NCBI RefSeq assembly: GCF_030269305.1
Contig: NZ_BSTC01000004.1
Span: 313,963 to 377,962, forward strand
Source of the DNA: Kineosporia sp. NBRC 101731
GTDB lineage: Bacteria; Actinomycetota; Actinomycetes; Actinomycetales; Kineosporiaceae
Reading direction: 5' to 3'
Length of the DNA stretch: 64,000 nucleotides
Part shown: positions 50,131 through 58,272 of the stretch, piece by piece
How positions within the stretch are numbered: position 1 is the first letter of the stretch
Layout: each line of letters starts with the position of its first letter
Made by a program: the position numbers and the translations under genes
The notes under the pieces: model-generated
Seen by the model: the letters and a program-made list of their open reading frames with translations, nothing else
The model's database searches: none
What the model was told of the DNA's origin: nothing

Positions 50131-51072
50131 ATGTCCAGGCCGTTCACGCTCTTGCAGCTGCGCTACTTCGTGACTACCGCGCGCCTGGGCAACATGACGG
50201 TCGCGGCCCGCGAGCTGCACATGACCCAGTCGGCGCTGTCGTCGGCGATGAGCCAGCTCGAGAGTTCCATGGGTTCTGCCCTGTTCCGGCGCATCCCGCG
50301 GCGCGGCCTGGAGCTGACCGACGCCGGGCTGCGTCTGCTGGACCAGTGTCTGCCGCTGATCGAGGAGGTCGACCAGCTGCCCGCGGCGGTGCGTGGCGAC
50401 GAGGCCAGCATGACCGGCAGCCTGGTGGTCGGGGTGTATGAACCGCTTGCCTCGCAAGACCTTCCGCGACTGTTGCGGGATTTCTCGCAACGTCATCCGG
50501 CGGTCGACGTGCACCTGCTGGAGGGCGATCAGGAGTCGACCCGGCTGGCCCTGGTGGAGGGTCTGTGCGAGCTGGCCCTGATGTACGACATGTCGATCGG
50601 CGGTGATCTCACCTACGAGACGCTGGAGACCCTGCCCGCGCACGTCATCGTGGCCTCGGACCATCCGCTGGCCACGCGCGGCGTGCGGCGTGTCAGTCTG
50701 CACGAGGTGGCCGACGAGCCGCTGATCCTGCTCGATCTGCCGTCCACCCGCGACTACATCCAGGACGTGTTCGCCGCGGCCGGTGTCAGCCCGAAGGTTC
50801 GCCATCGGTTCCGCGGCTACGAGACCGTCCGGGCCTTCGTCGGTGACGGTCACGGCTACGCCGTGCTGAACCGGAGGCTGGCCCACGGCTACACGCACAA
50901 CGGCAGCTCGGTGACCACGCTGGACATCGTCGAGACCGTACCCGCCGTGCAGGTGGTGCTGGCCTCCCGTACCGGCTCCCGCCTCACCCAGCGGGCACGG
51001 GAGTTCCGGGCCCTGTGTTACGAATACTTCGCCGAGCACCCGGCCGGAACGACTGCCGGAACAGCTGAATAG
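50131..51072 (+). CDS. LysR-family regulator, divergent from thiolase
   Basis: A 313-aa LysR protein. The helix-turn-helix is at about 18-40 (NMTVAARELHMTQSALSSAM) and the substrate-binding domain follows (GSLVVGVYEPLASQDLP). It is probably the regulator of the thiolase across a 97-bp divergent gap. The C-terminal residues (GTTAGTAE) and the stop lie in the first, degenerate copy of a 15-bp tandem repeat in which GAG has become TAG, so the present end of the protein may be recent. Confidence 0.88.
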   Translation: MSRPFTLLQLRYFVTTARLGNMTVAARELHMTQSALSSAMSQLESSMGSALFRRIPRRGLELTDAGLRLLDQCLPLIEEVDQLPAAVRGDEASMTGSLVVGVYEPLASQDLPRLLRDFSQRHPAVDVHLLEGDQESTRLALVEGLCELALMYDMSIGGDLTYETLETLPAHVIVASDHPLATRGVRRVSLHEVADEPLILLDLPSTRDYIQDVFAAAGVSPKVRHRFRGYETVRAFVGDGHGYAVLNRRLAHGYTHNGSSVTTLDIVETVPAVQVVLASRTGSRLTQRAREFRALCYEYFAEHPAGTTAGTAE

Positions 51073-51106
51073 GCCCCAGCTGAAGAGGCCTCAGCTGAAG
51101 AGGCCT
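51062..51106. repeat. 15-bp tandem repeat (x3) containing a stop codon
   Basis: CAGCTGAAGAGGCCT occurs exactly at 51077-51091 and 51092-51106. A 13/15 version (CAGCTGAATAGGCCC) at 51062-51076 contains the LysR stop TAG. The third copy also touches the stop end of the converging TetR gene (51106). Confidence 0.9.
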
Positions 51107-51729
51107 CAGCCGCGGCTTCTGAGCCCCAGCAACCGGCGGGCCGCGACCAGCATCTGCTGCCGCAGCTCCTCGTCCTCCACCGCCGCGAGCTTGGGGTTCT
51201 TGCCCGTCATCATCAGGGCCGACCCGAGCATGGCCACGCTGATCAGCCGGCCCGGCTCCGGGTCGGGGCCGAGCAGCAGCTGCCCGATGCGTTCCGACAG
51301 CACGCCGCTGTCCGACTGCGAGGCGTGCAGGGCCTGCACCGCCGGATCGGCCTGCATCAGCGCACTGACCTCGCGGTGCCGCACCGCCAGGTCGATGACC
51401 CCGGTGAGCACCGACTCGACCTGGGCGGTGCGGGTGCGCTCGCGCTCGGCCCGCTCGACCACGTCCCGCATGTCGTTCACGAGCGGCTCGAGCAGGGCCA
51501 GGAGAATCGCGTCCTTGCTGCGGAACTGGTGGTAGACGGCGGCCTTCGTCACCCCGAGCCGGTCGGCGATCATCTGTAGCGACGTGCCGTTGACCCCGTG
51601 CCGGGAGTACAGCGCCAGAGCGGCCGCCAGCAGTCTCGACCGTGGGGTGTCACCGGGTGAGGTAGCCCGCACTGTGGCATCCACGCGCCCACCACTCCCC
51701 GGCCTCAACGGCCTCAACTCGGTCCCCAT
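51106..51729 (-). CDS. TetR-family regulator, divergent from isochorismatase-like gene
   Basis: A 207-aa TetR protein; helix-turn-helix near 48-75 (NGTSLQMIADRLGVTKAAVYHQF). GTG 51684 (192 aa) is an alternative start closer to the conserved domain. Two CCGATCGG palindromes lie in the gap to the divergent hydrolase gene, so it most likely represses that gene and itself. The ligand is unknown. Confidence 0.87.
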   Translation of the reverse strand: MGTELRPLRPGSGGRVDATVRATSPGDTPRSRLLAAALALYSRHGVNGTSLQMIADRLGVTKAAVYHQFRSKDAILLALLEPLVNDMRDVVERAERERTRTAQVESVLTGVIDLAVRHREVSALMQADPAVQALHASQSDSGVLSERIGQLLLGPDPEPGRLISVAMLGSALMMTGKNPKLAAVEDEELRQQMLVAARRLLGLRSRG

Positions 51730-51762
51730 GATGTCCAGGCGAGTATTCTACCCAGACGAAAC

Positions 51763-51800
51763 CTAGCCGATCGGCTAGCCTGCAGATAGCCGATCGGATA
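51763..51800. promoter_or_regulatory. Twin TetR operator with CCGATCGG cores
   Basis: CTAGCCGATCGGCTAG (51763-51778) is a perfect 16-bp palindrome. ATAGCCGATCGGATAG (51786-51801 region) is a second, near-perfect site; the two CCGATCGG centres are 23 bp apart, two helical turns. They lie between the divergent TetR and isochorismatase-like genes. Confidence 0.72.
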
Positions 51801-51884
51801 GGTTGCTCGAGCCGACACGCTTCCCCGGACCCGTCCGCCCGCACCGCATCGGGCAGCGCCGGACCGGGCCTCAGAAAGGGCATC

Positions 51885-52439
51885 ATGACCGTCACCGCCA
51901 TCCGCGAGCACGCCGCCCTGATCGTCGTGGACCTGCAGCAGGGCACCCTGGCGCAGAACCTCACCACGCCCGCCGAGCAGATCCTCACCCACGCCGCCAC
52001 GCTCGTCGACGCCTTCCGTGCCGGGGGCCGGCCCGTCGTCCTGGTGACCGCGCACTCGATGCCCGCAGGCCTCAACGAGTACGGCGGAGGCCCGCGCCAG
52101 ATGCCCGAGGGCTGGGACACCCCGGCTCCGCAGATCGCGCAGCAGCCGGGCGACATCGTCATCAGCAAGAGCGCGTGGAGCGCCTTCACCGGCACCGATC
52201 TACACCGCCGGCTGACCGATCTCGGCGTCACCCAGACCGTGATCATCGGCCTGGCCACCAGTTTCGGCGTCGAGTCGACGGCCCGCACGGCCTACGACCT
52301 GGGCTACGACGTGGTCATCGCATCCGACGCGGTAGCCGACCTCTCCCAGGAGGCACACCACTCCAGCCTCACCCGCGTCTTCCCCGTCCTGGCCCAGATC
52401 GGCACCACCCGTGAGATCACCGGCCTGATCCAGGCCTGA
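51885..52439 (+). CDS. Isochorismatase-like hydrolase lacking the catalytic cysteine
   Basis: A 184-aa isochorismatase-fold protein. Asp16 (LIVVDLQQG) and Lys95 (VISKSAWSAF) of the triad are present, but the usual Cys in the ATSxCVESTARxA motif is Gly128 (ATSFGVESTARTA). Nicotinamidase-type members need that Cys. True isochorismatases such as PhzD work with Asp and Lys and carry Gly there, so vinyl-ether hydrolysis is possible; no siderophore or phenazine genes lie near. The stop is within an 11-bp tandem repeat. Confidence 0.85.
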   Translation: MTVTAIREHAALIVVDLQQGTLAQNLTTPAEQILTHAATLVDAFRAGGRPVVLVTAHSMPAGLNEYGGGPRQMPEGWDTPAPQIAQQPGDIVISKSAWSAFTGTDLHRRLTDLGVTQTVIIGLATSFGVESTARTAYDLGYDVVIASDAVADLSQEAHHSSLTRVFPVLAQIGTTREITGLIQA

Positions 52440-52458
52440 ATCAGGCCTGCATCAGGCC
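52431..52458. repeat. 11-bp tandem repeat containing a stop codon
   Basis: CAGGCCTGAAT (52431-52441), CAGGCCTGCAT (52442-52452) and partial CAGGCC (52453-52458). The TGA of the isochorismatase-like gene is in unit 1. Confidence 0.8.
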
Positions 52459-52489
52459 GATCCGACCCTCGACCCGTGGGTAGGCGCCG

Positions 52490-53101
52490 TCAGTTCTGAC
52501 TCGAGCGCCTCGGCACGACGAAGACCACGTACACCGCAGCACCGACCGCCAGCACACCCAGCACCACCAGCAGGATCACCAGCGGAGCGGACGAGCCACC
52601 GGAGTCCTCGGCGGTCGCGGCACCGGCCTGGGTGACAGCGGTGGCGGAGGCCGTGGGAGACGGCGCAGCAGCCGAGGACGTCACCGGCGCCGTCGTCGTC
52701 TCCACCGCCGCAGGCTCATTGCCCTGCTGGGCGGTGAAGGCGAACTTCCCCGAGATCGGATGCCCGTCGGACGACGTCACCCGCCAGGTCACCGTGTAGT
52801 CACCCGCCGGCGAGCCGGGTGCGACAGCCTGGGACAGCGTGTTGCCCTTCAACGTGGCCTTGCCCTCGGTGACATCACCCTCCGGGCTGTCCACCCGCAC
52901 CCGCGCACCCAGTTCCAGGATGTCGGCCGAGAACTCGAGCTTCACGACGTCGGGCAGCGTCTTCACGCTCGACCCGTCGGCCGGATTGCTGCTGCCCAGT
53001 TCGTCATGCGCCAGGGCGGGACCGGCCCCCAGAACCACAACGGCGCCGGCCAGCGCCAGAACAGCCCCGAGTCGGCGAGACAGCCGGTACGACAACGACA
53101 T
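52490..53101 (-). CDS. CopC-domain copper-binding protein, membrane-anchored
   Basis: Exported 203-aa protein. Signal residues 1-31 end GPALA, so the mature protein begins with His (HDELGSSNPADG), the amino-terminal Cu(II) ligand typical of CopC. A second His lies in SSDGHPISGKF. The beta-sandwich ends near 125; a Thr/Ala/Ser-rich linker and one C-terminal helix (LVILLVVLGVLAVG) anchor it. The CopD partner is absent locally. Together with the adjacent metal sensor and ATPase it makes a small metal-handling region. Confidence 0.9.
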   Translation of the reverse strand: MSLSYRLSRRLGAVLALAGAVVVLGAGPALAHDELGSSNPADGSSVKTLPDVVKLEFSADILELGARVRVDSPEGDVTEGKATLKGNTLSQAVAPGSPAGDYTVTWRVTSSDGHPISGKFAFTAQQGNEPAAVETTTAPVTSSAAAPSPTASATAVTQAGAATAEDSGGSSAPLVILLVVLGVLAVGAAVYVVFVVPRRSSQN

Positions 53102-53230
53102 GATGTGCTCTCGTCTTTCAGTTCAGATGACGGACGAAGGGGTGGCCCGCCCGGCGGGCGGCGCCTCCGGAGCGTGCACCACCACCGCGACGACCCCGTG
53201 GGCCGGTTTCACGTCGGCAACCCTAGCGGC

Positions 53231-53263
53231 ATTCCAATATTCCAATGAGTGTTAGTTTATTGA
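53231..53263. promoter_or_regulatory. Putative metal-sensor operator/promoter
   Basis: An AT-rich island in very GC-rich DNA: ATTCCAAT is repeated back to back (53231-53246) and is followed by GAGTGTTAGTTTATTGAG up to the GTG of the ArsR-family gene. The position fits an ArsR/SmtB-type autoregulatory operator; the GTG start may be nearly leaderless. Confidence 0.55.
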
Positions 53264-53264
53264 G

Positions 53265-53651
53265 GTGAGCCACGACGCCTGCGATCTTCTCTGTCTCGAC
53301 CTCCCCCACGCCGAGACCGTGCGCAGGTCCCTGCCTCCCCTGGACGCCGCCCAGCTCGCCGCCGACCGGGCCAAGGCCCTGGCCGACCCCAACCGGCTGC
53401 GTGTCGCGGCGGCCCTGGCCACCGGCGACGAACTCTGTGTCTGTGACCTGGCCTGGGTCTGCGGGCTGGCCCAGAACCTCGTCTCCCACCACGTCCGCAA
53501 CCTGCGTCAGGCCGGCGTCGCCGCCTCCCGGCGCGACGGGCGCATGGTGATGTACCGCCTCACCCCGGCCGGCCGCTCACTGCTGGAGGCCCTCCTGCCC
53601 GGCACGCCGCTCGCTGTCATCCCCGCTGCCACGGGCAACAGCGCTTCCTGA
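53265..53651 (+). CDS. ArsR/SmtB-family metal sensor, CadC/CmtR-type
   Basis: A 128-aa winged-helix repressor. Cys6 and Cys10 in the N-terminal arm and Cys58 and Cys60 in ELCVCDLAW match the four-thiolate cadmium/lead site (alpha-3N) of staphylococcal CadC almost by number. The recognition helix is QNLVSHHVRNLRQAG. The gene pair with the P-type ATPase resembles cmtR-ctpG of M. tuberculosis. It should derepress the ATPase when soft metals bind. It starts at GTG 53265, 18 bp before which an AT-rich operator lies. Confidence 0.92.
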   Translation: MSHDACDLLCLDLPHAETVRRSLPPLDAAQLAADRAKALADPNRLRVAAALATGDELCVCDLAWVCGLAQNLVSHHVRNLRQAGVAASRRDGRMVMYRLTPAGRSLLEALLPGTPLAVIPAATGNSAS

Positions 53652-53669
53652 CCGAGAAGGAACACGATC

Positions 53670-55964
53670 ATGGACGCATGCTGCGGTCCGGCCGCGCCGA
53701 AACCGTCCGGGCGCCGGCGTGCCGTCGCGCCGGTGCCCGCGCCGGGTCGTTCGTGCGGTGACGCCGGCGACGGCTGTGCCCCCTCCGAGCGCCCCACCGC
53801 TACCGACACCACCGGCCCCGGTGCGGCTGCCGCCCACCGGGCCGCCTCGTCCATCATCGGTCGTGGGCCCCTGACCCTCACCTCGCGCCCACCCGGCGCC
53901 CAGCTCCTGATCACCCCCACCCAGACCGGGCCAACCGGGCCAACCGGGCAGTCCAGGCAGTGCGGTTGTGGTGGGGCCGCTGGCTGCACCTGCCCGCCCG
54001 GGCCCGGCGACCTCGCCGCGCACCCGATCGGCCGTTCGGGGAAAGTGCCGCAGCCGGCACTGGACGACTGCTGCAGCTTCGACGGCGAGTTCGACACCGA
54101 TGCCGAACCCGAACGCCTGCGCGACATCCCGGCCGTCCGGTTCGCCCTGGCATCGGGTCTGCTGCTGGCCTGCGGGCTGGTCGTGAGCCGCTGGGTGCAC
54201 GGGCCCACGGGTACCGCTCTGGAGGTCGGTGCGCTGCTGGCCGGTGGCTGGACGTTCGTCCCCGACACCCTGCACGGCCTGATCCGCAAGCGCCTGGGGG
54301 TCGGCACCCTCATGACCATCGCCGCGGTCGGGGCGGTGGCCCTGGGCGAGATCGGCGAGGCCGCGGCCCTGGCGTTCCTGTTCTCGATCGCCGAGGGTCT
54401 CGAGGGCTACGCGATCACCCGAACCCGCCGCGGCCTGCGGGCGCTGCTCGACCTGGTACCCGAGGAGGCCCTGGTGCTGCGGGGCGGGGAAACCGTTTCC
54501 GTCGCACCCGAGACCCTGCGCACCGGAGACCGCCTGGTGGTCCGCCCCGGCGCCCGCATCGCCACGGACGGTGTGGTGAGCTCGGGCCGGTCGGCCGTCG
54601 ACACCTCGGCCGTCACCGGCGAGTCGATCCCGGTGGAGACCGGGCCCGGCGACGACGTCTTCGCCGGCACCATCAACGGCACCGGGGTCCTCGAGGTGCA
54701 GGTCACGGCCACCACGGCCGACAACTCCCTGGCCCGGGTCGTGCACATCGTCGAACAGGCCCAGGAACGCAAGGGCACCGCCCAGCGTCTGGCCGACCGC
54801 ACGGCCCGGCCGCTGGTACCCGGAGTGATTGTCCTGGCCACCGGCATTGCCTTTCTGGGAAGTCTTTTCGGGGATCCATCGACCTGGCTGGAACGCGCAC
54901 TGGTGGTGCTGGTCGCGGCCGCTCCGTGCGCCCTGGCCATCTCCGTGCCGGTGGCCGTCGTCACCGCGATCGGCTCGGCCGCCCGCTTCGGGGTGCTGAT
55001 CAAGGGCGGCGCCGCACTCGAGGCCATGGGCCGCGTCCGCGTCGTCGCCCTGGACAAGACCGGCACCCTCACCCGGGGCCGGCCGGTCGTGATCGACGTC
55101 GTCACGGCCGGCGGCAGCTCCCGCGAGCAGGTGCTCGGGGTAGCCGCCACACTGGAGAAACACAGCGAACACCCTCTGGCCCGAGCCATTCTCGAATCCG
55201 TCGGGCCTGCCGGGCCTGCCGAACAGGCCGTGGACGTCCGGGCGATCGCCGGGTCCGGCCTGGAGGGAACCATCGACGGACGACCCGCGCGCCTCGGGCG
55301 TCCCGGTGACGTCGAGGCCGGCCTCCTGGAGGACGACGTCCGTCGCCTCCAGGAGGCCGGCGCCACGGCGGTGGTGGTGGAGCACGACGAACAGGTCCTG
55401 GGCATCATCGGGGTGCGCGACGAACTGCGCCCCGAGGCCCGCGAGACCGTGTCCGAGCTGCGACGCCTCGGCCTGCGGGTGATCATGCTGACCGGCGACA
55501 ATGAGCGTACGGCCAAAGCGCTCGCGGCCCAGGCCGGTATCGACGAGGTGCACGCCGGCCTCCGTCCGCAGGACAAGGCCCGGATCGTCGCCGAACTGCC
55601 CGGCAGCGTGGCCATGGCCGGCGACGGCATCAACGACGCCCCGGCCCTGGCCACCGCCGACGTCGGTATCGCGATGGGCGCCATGGGTGCCGACGTGGCC
55701 ATCGAGACGGCCGACGTGGCCCTCATGGGCGAAGATCTGCGTCATCTGCCGCAGGCCCTGGCCCACGCCCGCCGGGCCCGGCGGGTCATGCTGCAGAGCC
55801 TCGTGCTGTCCATGCTCATTCTCCTCGTGCTGGTGCCGCTCTCGGCCCTCGGCGTACTCGGGCTCGCGGTCGTGGTGGCCACCCACGAACTGGCCGAGGT
55901 GCTGGTGATCGGCAACGGCGTGCGGGCAGCACGCCGCCGCCCGACCGCAGTGACTCGTCGGTGA
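53670..55964 (+). CDS. P1B-type heavy-metal ATPase (CtpG/CadA-like) with Cys-rich N-terminus
   Basis: Metal-exporting ATPase of 764 aa, 18 bp downstream of its sensor gene. The core is complete: TGES in the actuator domain, APCALAIS as the membrane metal motif (in place of CPC), DKTGTLT phosphorylation site, SEHPLARAI and GDGINDAP. Instead of an HMA domain there is a 150-residue low-complexity N-terminus with cysteine clusters (DACCGP, CGDAGDGC, CGCGGAAGCTC, DDCC). Cadmium, lead or zinc is the likely cargo, from the sensor type. Confidence 0.93.
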   Translation: MDACCGPAAPKPSGRRRAVAPVPAPGRSCGDAGDGCAPSERPTATDTTGPGAAAAHRAASSIIGRGPLTLTSRPPGAQLLITPTQTGPTGPTGQSRQCGCGGAAGCTCPPGPGDLAAHPIGRSGKVPQPALDDCCSFDGEFDTDAEPERLRDIPAVRFALASGLLLACGLVVSRWVHGPTGTALEVGALLAGGWTFVPDTLHGLIRKRLGVGTLMTIAAVGAVALGEIGEAAALAFLFSIAEGLEGYAITRTRRGLRALLDLVPEEALVLRGGETVSVAPETLRTGDRLVVRPGARIATDGVVSSGRSAVDTSAVTGESIPVETGPGDDVFAGTINGTGVLEVQVTATTADNSLARVVHIVEQAQERKGTAQRLADRTARPLVPGVIVLATGIAFLGSLFGDPSTWLERALVVLVAAAPCALAISVPVAVVTAIGSAARFGVLIKGGAALEAMGRVRVVALDKTGTLTRGRPVVIDVVTAGGSSREQVLGVAATLEKHSEHPLARAILESVGPAGPAEQAVDVRAIAGSGLEGTIDGRPARLGRPGDVEAGLLEDDVRRLQEAGATAVVVEHDEQVLGIIGVRDELRPEARETVSELRRLGLRVIMLTGDNERTAKALAAQAGIDEVHAGLRPQDKARIVAELPGSVAMAGDGINDAPALATADVGIAMGAMGADVAIETADVALMGEDLRHLPQALAHARRARRVMLQSLVLSMLILLVLVPLSALGVLGLAVVVATHELAEVLVIGNGVRAARRRPTAVTRR

Positions 55965-56174
55965 GTGTCAGCATCACCGTGGGTCGCTGTGCGGCACCCC
56001 GCCCTCGCCATGGACAAGCCATCTCGCTGATGCCCCCGATCACAGAAGCGGGACACTGGACGGTGAAGTACTGTCGGCTCCCTACAGGTGTCCACGACGC
56101 AGATGCCGATTCCCGGACAGGACGACGTCTCCCGGGAACGAACGGGTGCGGCGCCGGGCGACGAGGCCGGGTTC

Positions 56175-56196
56175 ACCGGGGAGGGGACACCCCGGT
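56175..56196. terminator. Possible terminator hairpin after the metal ATPase
   Basis: ACCGGGG (56175-56181) pairs with CCCCGGT (56190-56196) over an 8-nt loop, between the converging ATPase and metallo-hydrolase genes. The gap 55965-56229 holds nothing else I can support. Confidence 0.5.
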
Positions 56197-56229
56197 CTGA
56201 CCAACTACCGGGACGATCTCACGGACTGA

Positions 56230-57336
56230 CTATTTCTGGAGCCGGATGACGTCAAGGTCGTTCCCGACCACGACCTCTCCGGAAAATCCCTTCTGAGCCT
56301 TGGACTTCCAAGCGCTGTCGGGTAGGGCCTTGCTTCCGGGGGCGAGATGGGACAGCACGAGCGTCTTGACGTTCGCCGGCTGAGCCACCTCACCGCCGAT
56401 ACGGGTCACATCGGAGTGACTGTTCTCGTGGTGCTGGATCTGCTCGGGCGTCAGATTGCCCGCATCCTCGACGGCCTGCATGTCGATGGCCTCGTGCACC
56501 AGGATGTCCGCGTCCTGGGCAATCGTCACGGTGTTATCGGTGATCGTCGTGTCCCCACTGAAGGCGACCGACCCATAAGCGGTGTCGAACCGGAACGCGA
56601 AGGACGGGAAAACCGGCGGATGCTGGACGAGAATCGCGGTCACCGTGACCCGATCGTCCGAGAAGACCGTGAACGGCTTCATGGCCGGCGCCATTTCGCC
56701 GGTGGGACTGGCCCCGACCTCAGGAACGGTGATTTCCTCGACCTGGACCAGGGCGCGCGGATCGGGCCAGCCCTCGTCCCGCATCCGGATGTTGATGTCG
56801 TAGGCCGTGGCGGTGATCGAGGACGTGATGAAGTCGTTCAGCCCCGGAGCCGGGTTCTCGGGTGAGACCGTAGCCACGGCCTCACCCGACGCGGACGCCG
56901 GCAGTGCACCGGCCGGTCCCGGTCCGTGCATGGTCACCTTGTGGGTCAGCGGGTTGATCCCACCGAACCGCAGCCACAGCAGGTTGTAGAGATCGGCCAG
57001 GTGGTCGGAGTGCAGGTGGGTGACGAAGACGTGGTCGAGATCGGCGATGTCGAGACCGGACAGCTCGAACTGGTCGAAGGTGCCGTGCCCCATGTCGATC
57101 AGGTAGATCCGCCCGTCCACCACGAGGGCGCTGGAGATTCCCTTCCGTCCTCGCATCGGGACGGGTCCGGCGGCGGTACCCAGGAGCACGACCGCAGCGC
57201 CCTTGGTGGGAATGGCTGTGGTGGTGGTCGGGGTCGGGGTCGGTGATGCGAACGCTGACTTGGCCCCCAGGGTTCCGGCGGCGGCGACCGCGGTCGCCGT
57301 GGCCGCCTTGATGACCTGTCGTCGGTTGGTGTTCAT
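56230..57336 (-). CDS. Tat-exported metallo-beta-lactamase-fold hydrolase
   Basis: A 368-aa secreted MBL-fold enzyme. NRRQVIK at 4-10 plus an Ala-rich core is a Tat signal, followed by a Pro/Thr linker. The dinuclear site has His107, His109, Asp111 and His112 (THLHSDH), later Asp in SGDTTITDN and a C-terminal His (LSHLAPG). It resembles RNase Z/arylsulfatase- and lactonase-like members; the substrate is unknown. It is the last gene of an operon with an alpha/beta hydrolase and an MMPL exporter. Confidence 0.87.
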   Translation of the reverse strand: MNTNRRQVIKAATATAVAAAGTLGAKSAFASPTPTPTTTTAIPTKGAAVVLLGTAAGPVPMRGRKGISSALVVDGRIYLIDMGHGTFDQFELSGLDIADLDHVFVTHLHSDHLADLYNLLWLRFGGINPLTHKVTMHGPGPAGALPASASGEAVATVSPENPAPGLNDFITSSITATAYDINIRMRDEGWPDPRALVQVEEITVPEVGASPTGEMAPAMKPFTVFSDDRVTVTAILVQHPPVFPSFAFRFDTAYGSVAFSGDTTITDNTVTIAQDADILVHEAIDMQAVEDAGNLTPEQIQHHENSHSDVTRIGGEVAQPANVKTLVLSHLAPGSKALPDSAWKSKAQKGFSGEVVVGNDLDVIRLQK

Positions 57337-57369
57337 ACCGTGTACCTACTTTTCGGATCAGATGAGCGG

Positions 57370-58248
57370 TCAGGAATTTTCCGTGACGGCGACCAGGAGG
57401 TCACCGACGATGTCGCCGAACCGGGACCACAGCGACAGATGCCCGTCCTGCGATTCGACGTGCAGCGCGGCGCCCGGGACGTTGTCCGCGAGCCAAAGAG
57501 CGTGTGCGAGGGGAACCATCCGGTCCTGGACTCCCTGCCACACACTCACCGGCACGCGGATGTCCTCCAGCGCGAATCCCCAGTCGTTGGCGAAGGCCAG
57601 ATCGTCTTCCCGCCAGCCGGCGATCCCGGAGGAGACGGCGTAGTGCATCGTCTCGACCATGTGCTCAAGGGCGTCACCGGTCAGGGCGGCCTGGTCGGCC
57701 GGCCCCACCAGGCCGCCGAGCGCCGCGACGACGTCCTCGGGCCGGACGGTAGCCAGGCCCTGCGCCTCGGCCGACAGGTAGGCGTCCAGTTCGCTGGTTC
57801 CCTTGACAGCAGCGCCGAACTCAGCCAGATTCTCCGGAGCCATGCCCTCGAGGAAGTCCAGGCCCGGCGCGGCGAAGGGCCCGACTCCGGCGACGATCGC
57901 AGCGCCGAGACACCGCTGCGGCAGGAGCGCGGCGCAGGCCAGCGCGTGCGGGCCGCCGCCCGAATGACCCATGGTGAGGAACTTTTCCGTGCCGAGGGCA
58001 TCCAACAGCTCGGTCACATCCGCGGCTACGTCGGCGATGCTACGACCAGGGTGAGGAGTGGAGGTGCCGTAACCGGGGCGGCTGAAAGTGATCAGTCGGA
58101 GCCCGTGCTTGTAGGCGGCTTCGGTCAGGGGTCTGAGCCGGACCGCGCCGCCGGGTGATCCGTGATGGAACACCAGGGGCAGCGCGTCGGAGGATCCGAT
58201 GCTGTCGTAGGCAAGACTGCGTCCGTCGGGAAGATTCACGTGTTGCAC
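57370..58248 (-). CDS. Alpha/beta-fold hydrolase
   Basis: A 292-aa cytoplasmic hydrolase. HHGSPGG near 28-34 is the oxyanion loop, the nucleophile Ser lies in MGHSGGGPHAL near 94-104, the acid in VWQGVQDRMVP and the His in SQDGHLSL. It belongs to the epoxide-hydrolase/esterase-like group. It lies 24 bp from the MMPL gene and 33 bp from the MBL gene, so it is probably cotranscribed. Confidence 0.9.
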   Translation of the reverse strand: MQHVNLPDGRSLAYDSIGSSDALPLVFHHGSPGGAVRLRPLTEAAYKHGLRLITFSRPGYGTSTPHPGRSIADVAADVTELLDALGTEKFLTMGHSGGGPHALACAALLPQRCLGAAIVAGVGPFAAPGLDFLEGMAPENLAEFGAAVKGTSELDAYLSAEAQGLATVRPEDVVAALGGLVGPADQAALTGDALEHMVETMHYAVSSGIAGWREDDLAFANDWGFALEDIRVPVSVWQGVQDRMVPLAHALWLADNVPGAALHVESQDGHLSLWSRFGDIVGDLLVAVTENS

Positions 58249-58272
58249 GGCAGGAGGCCTTTCCCTGATGGA

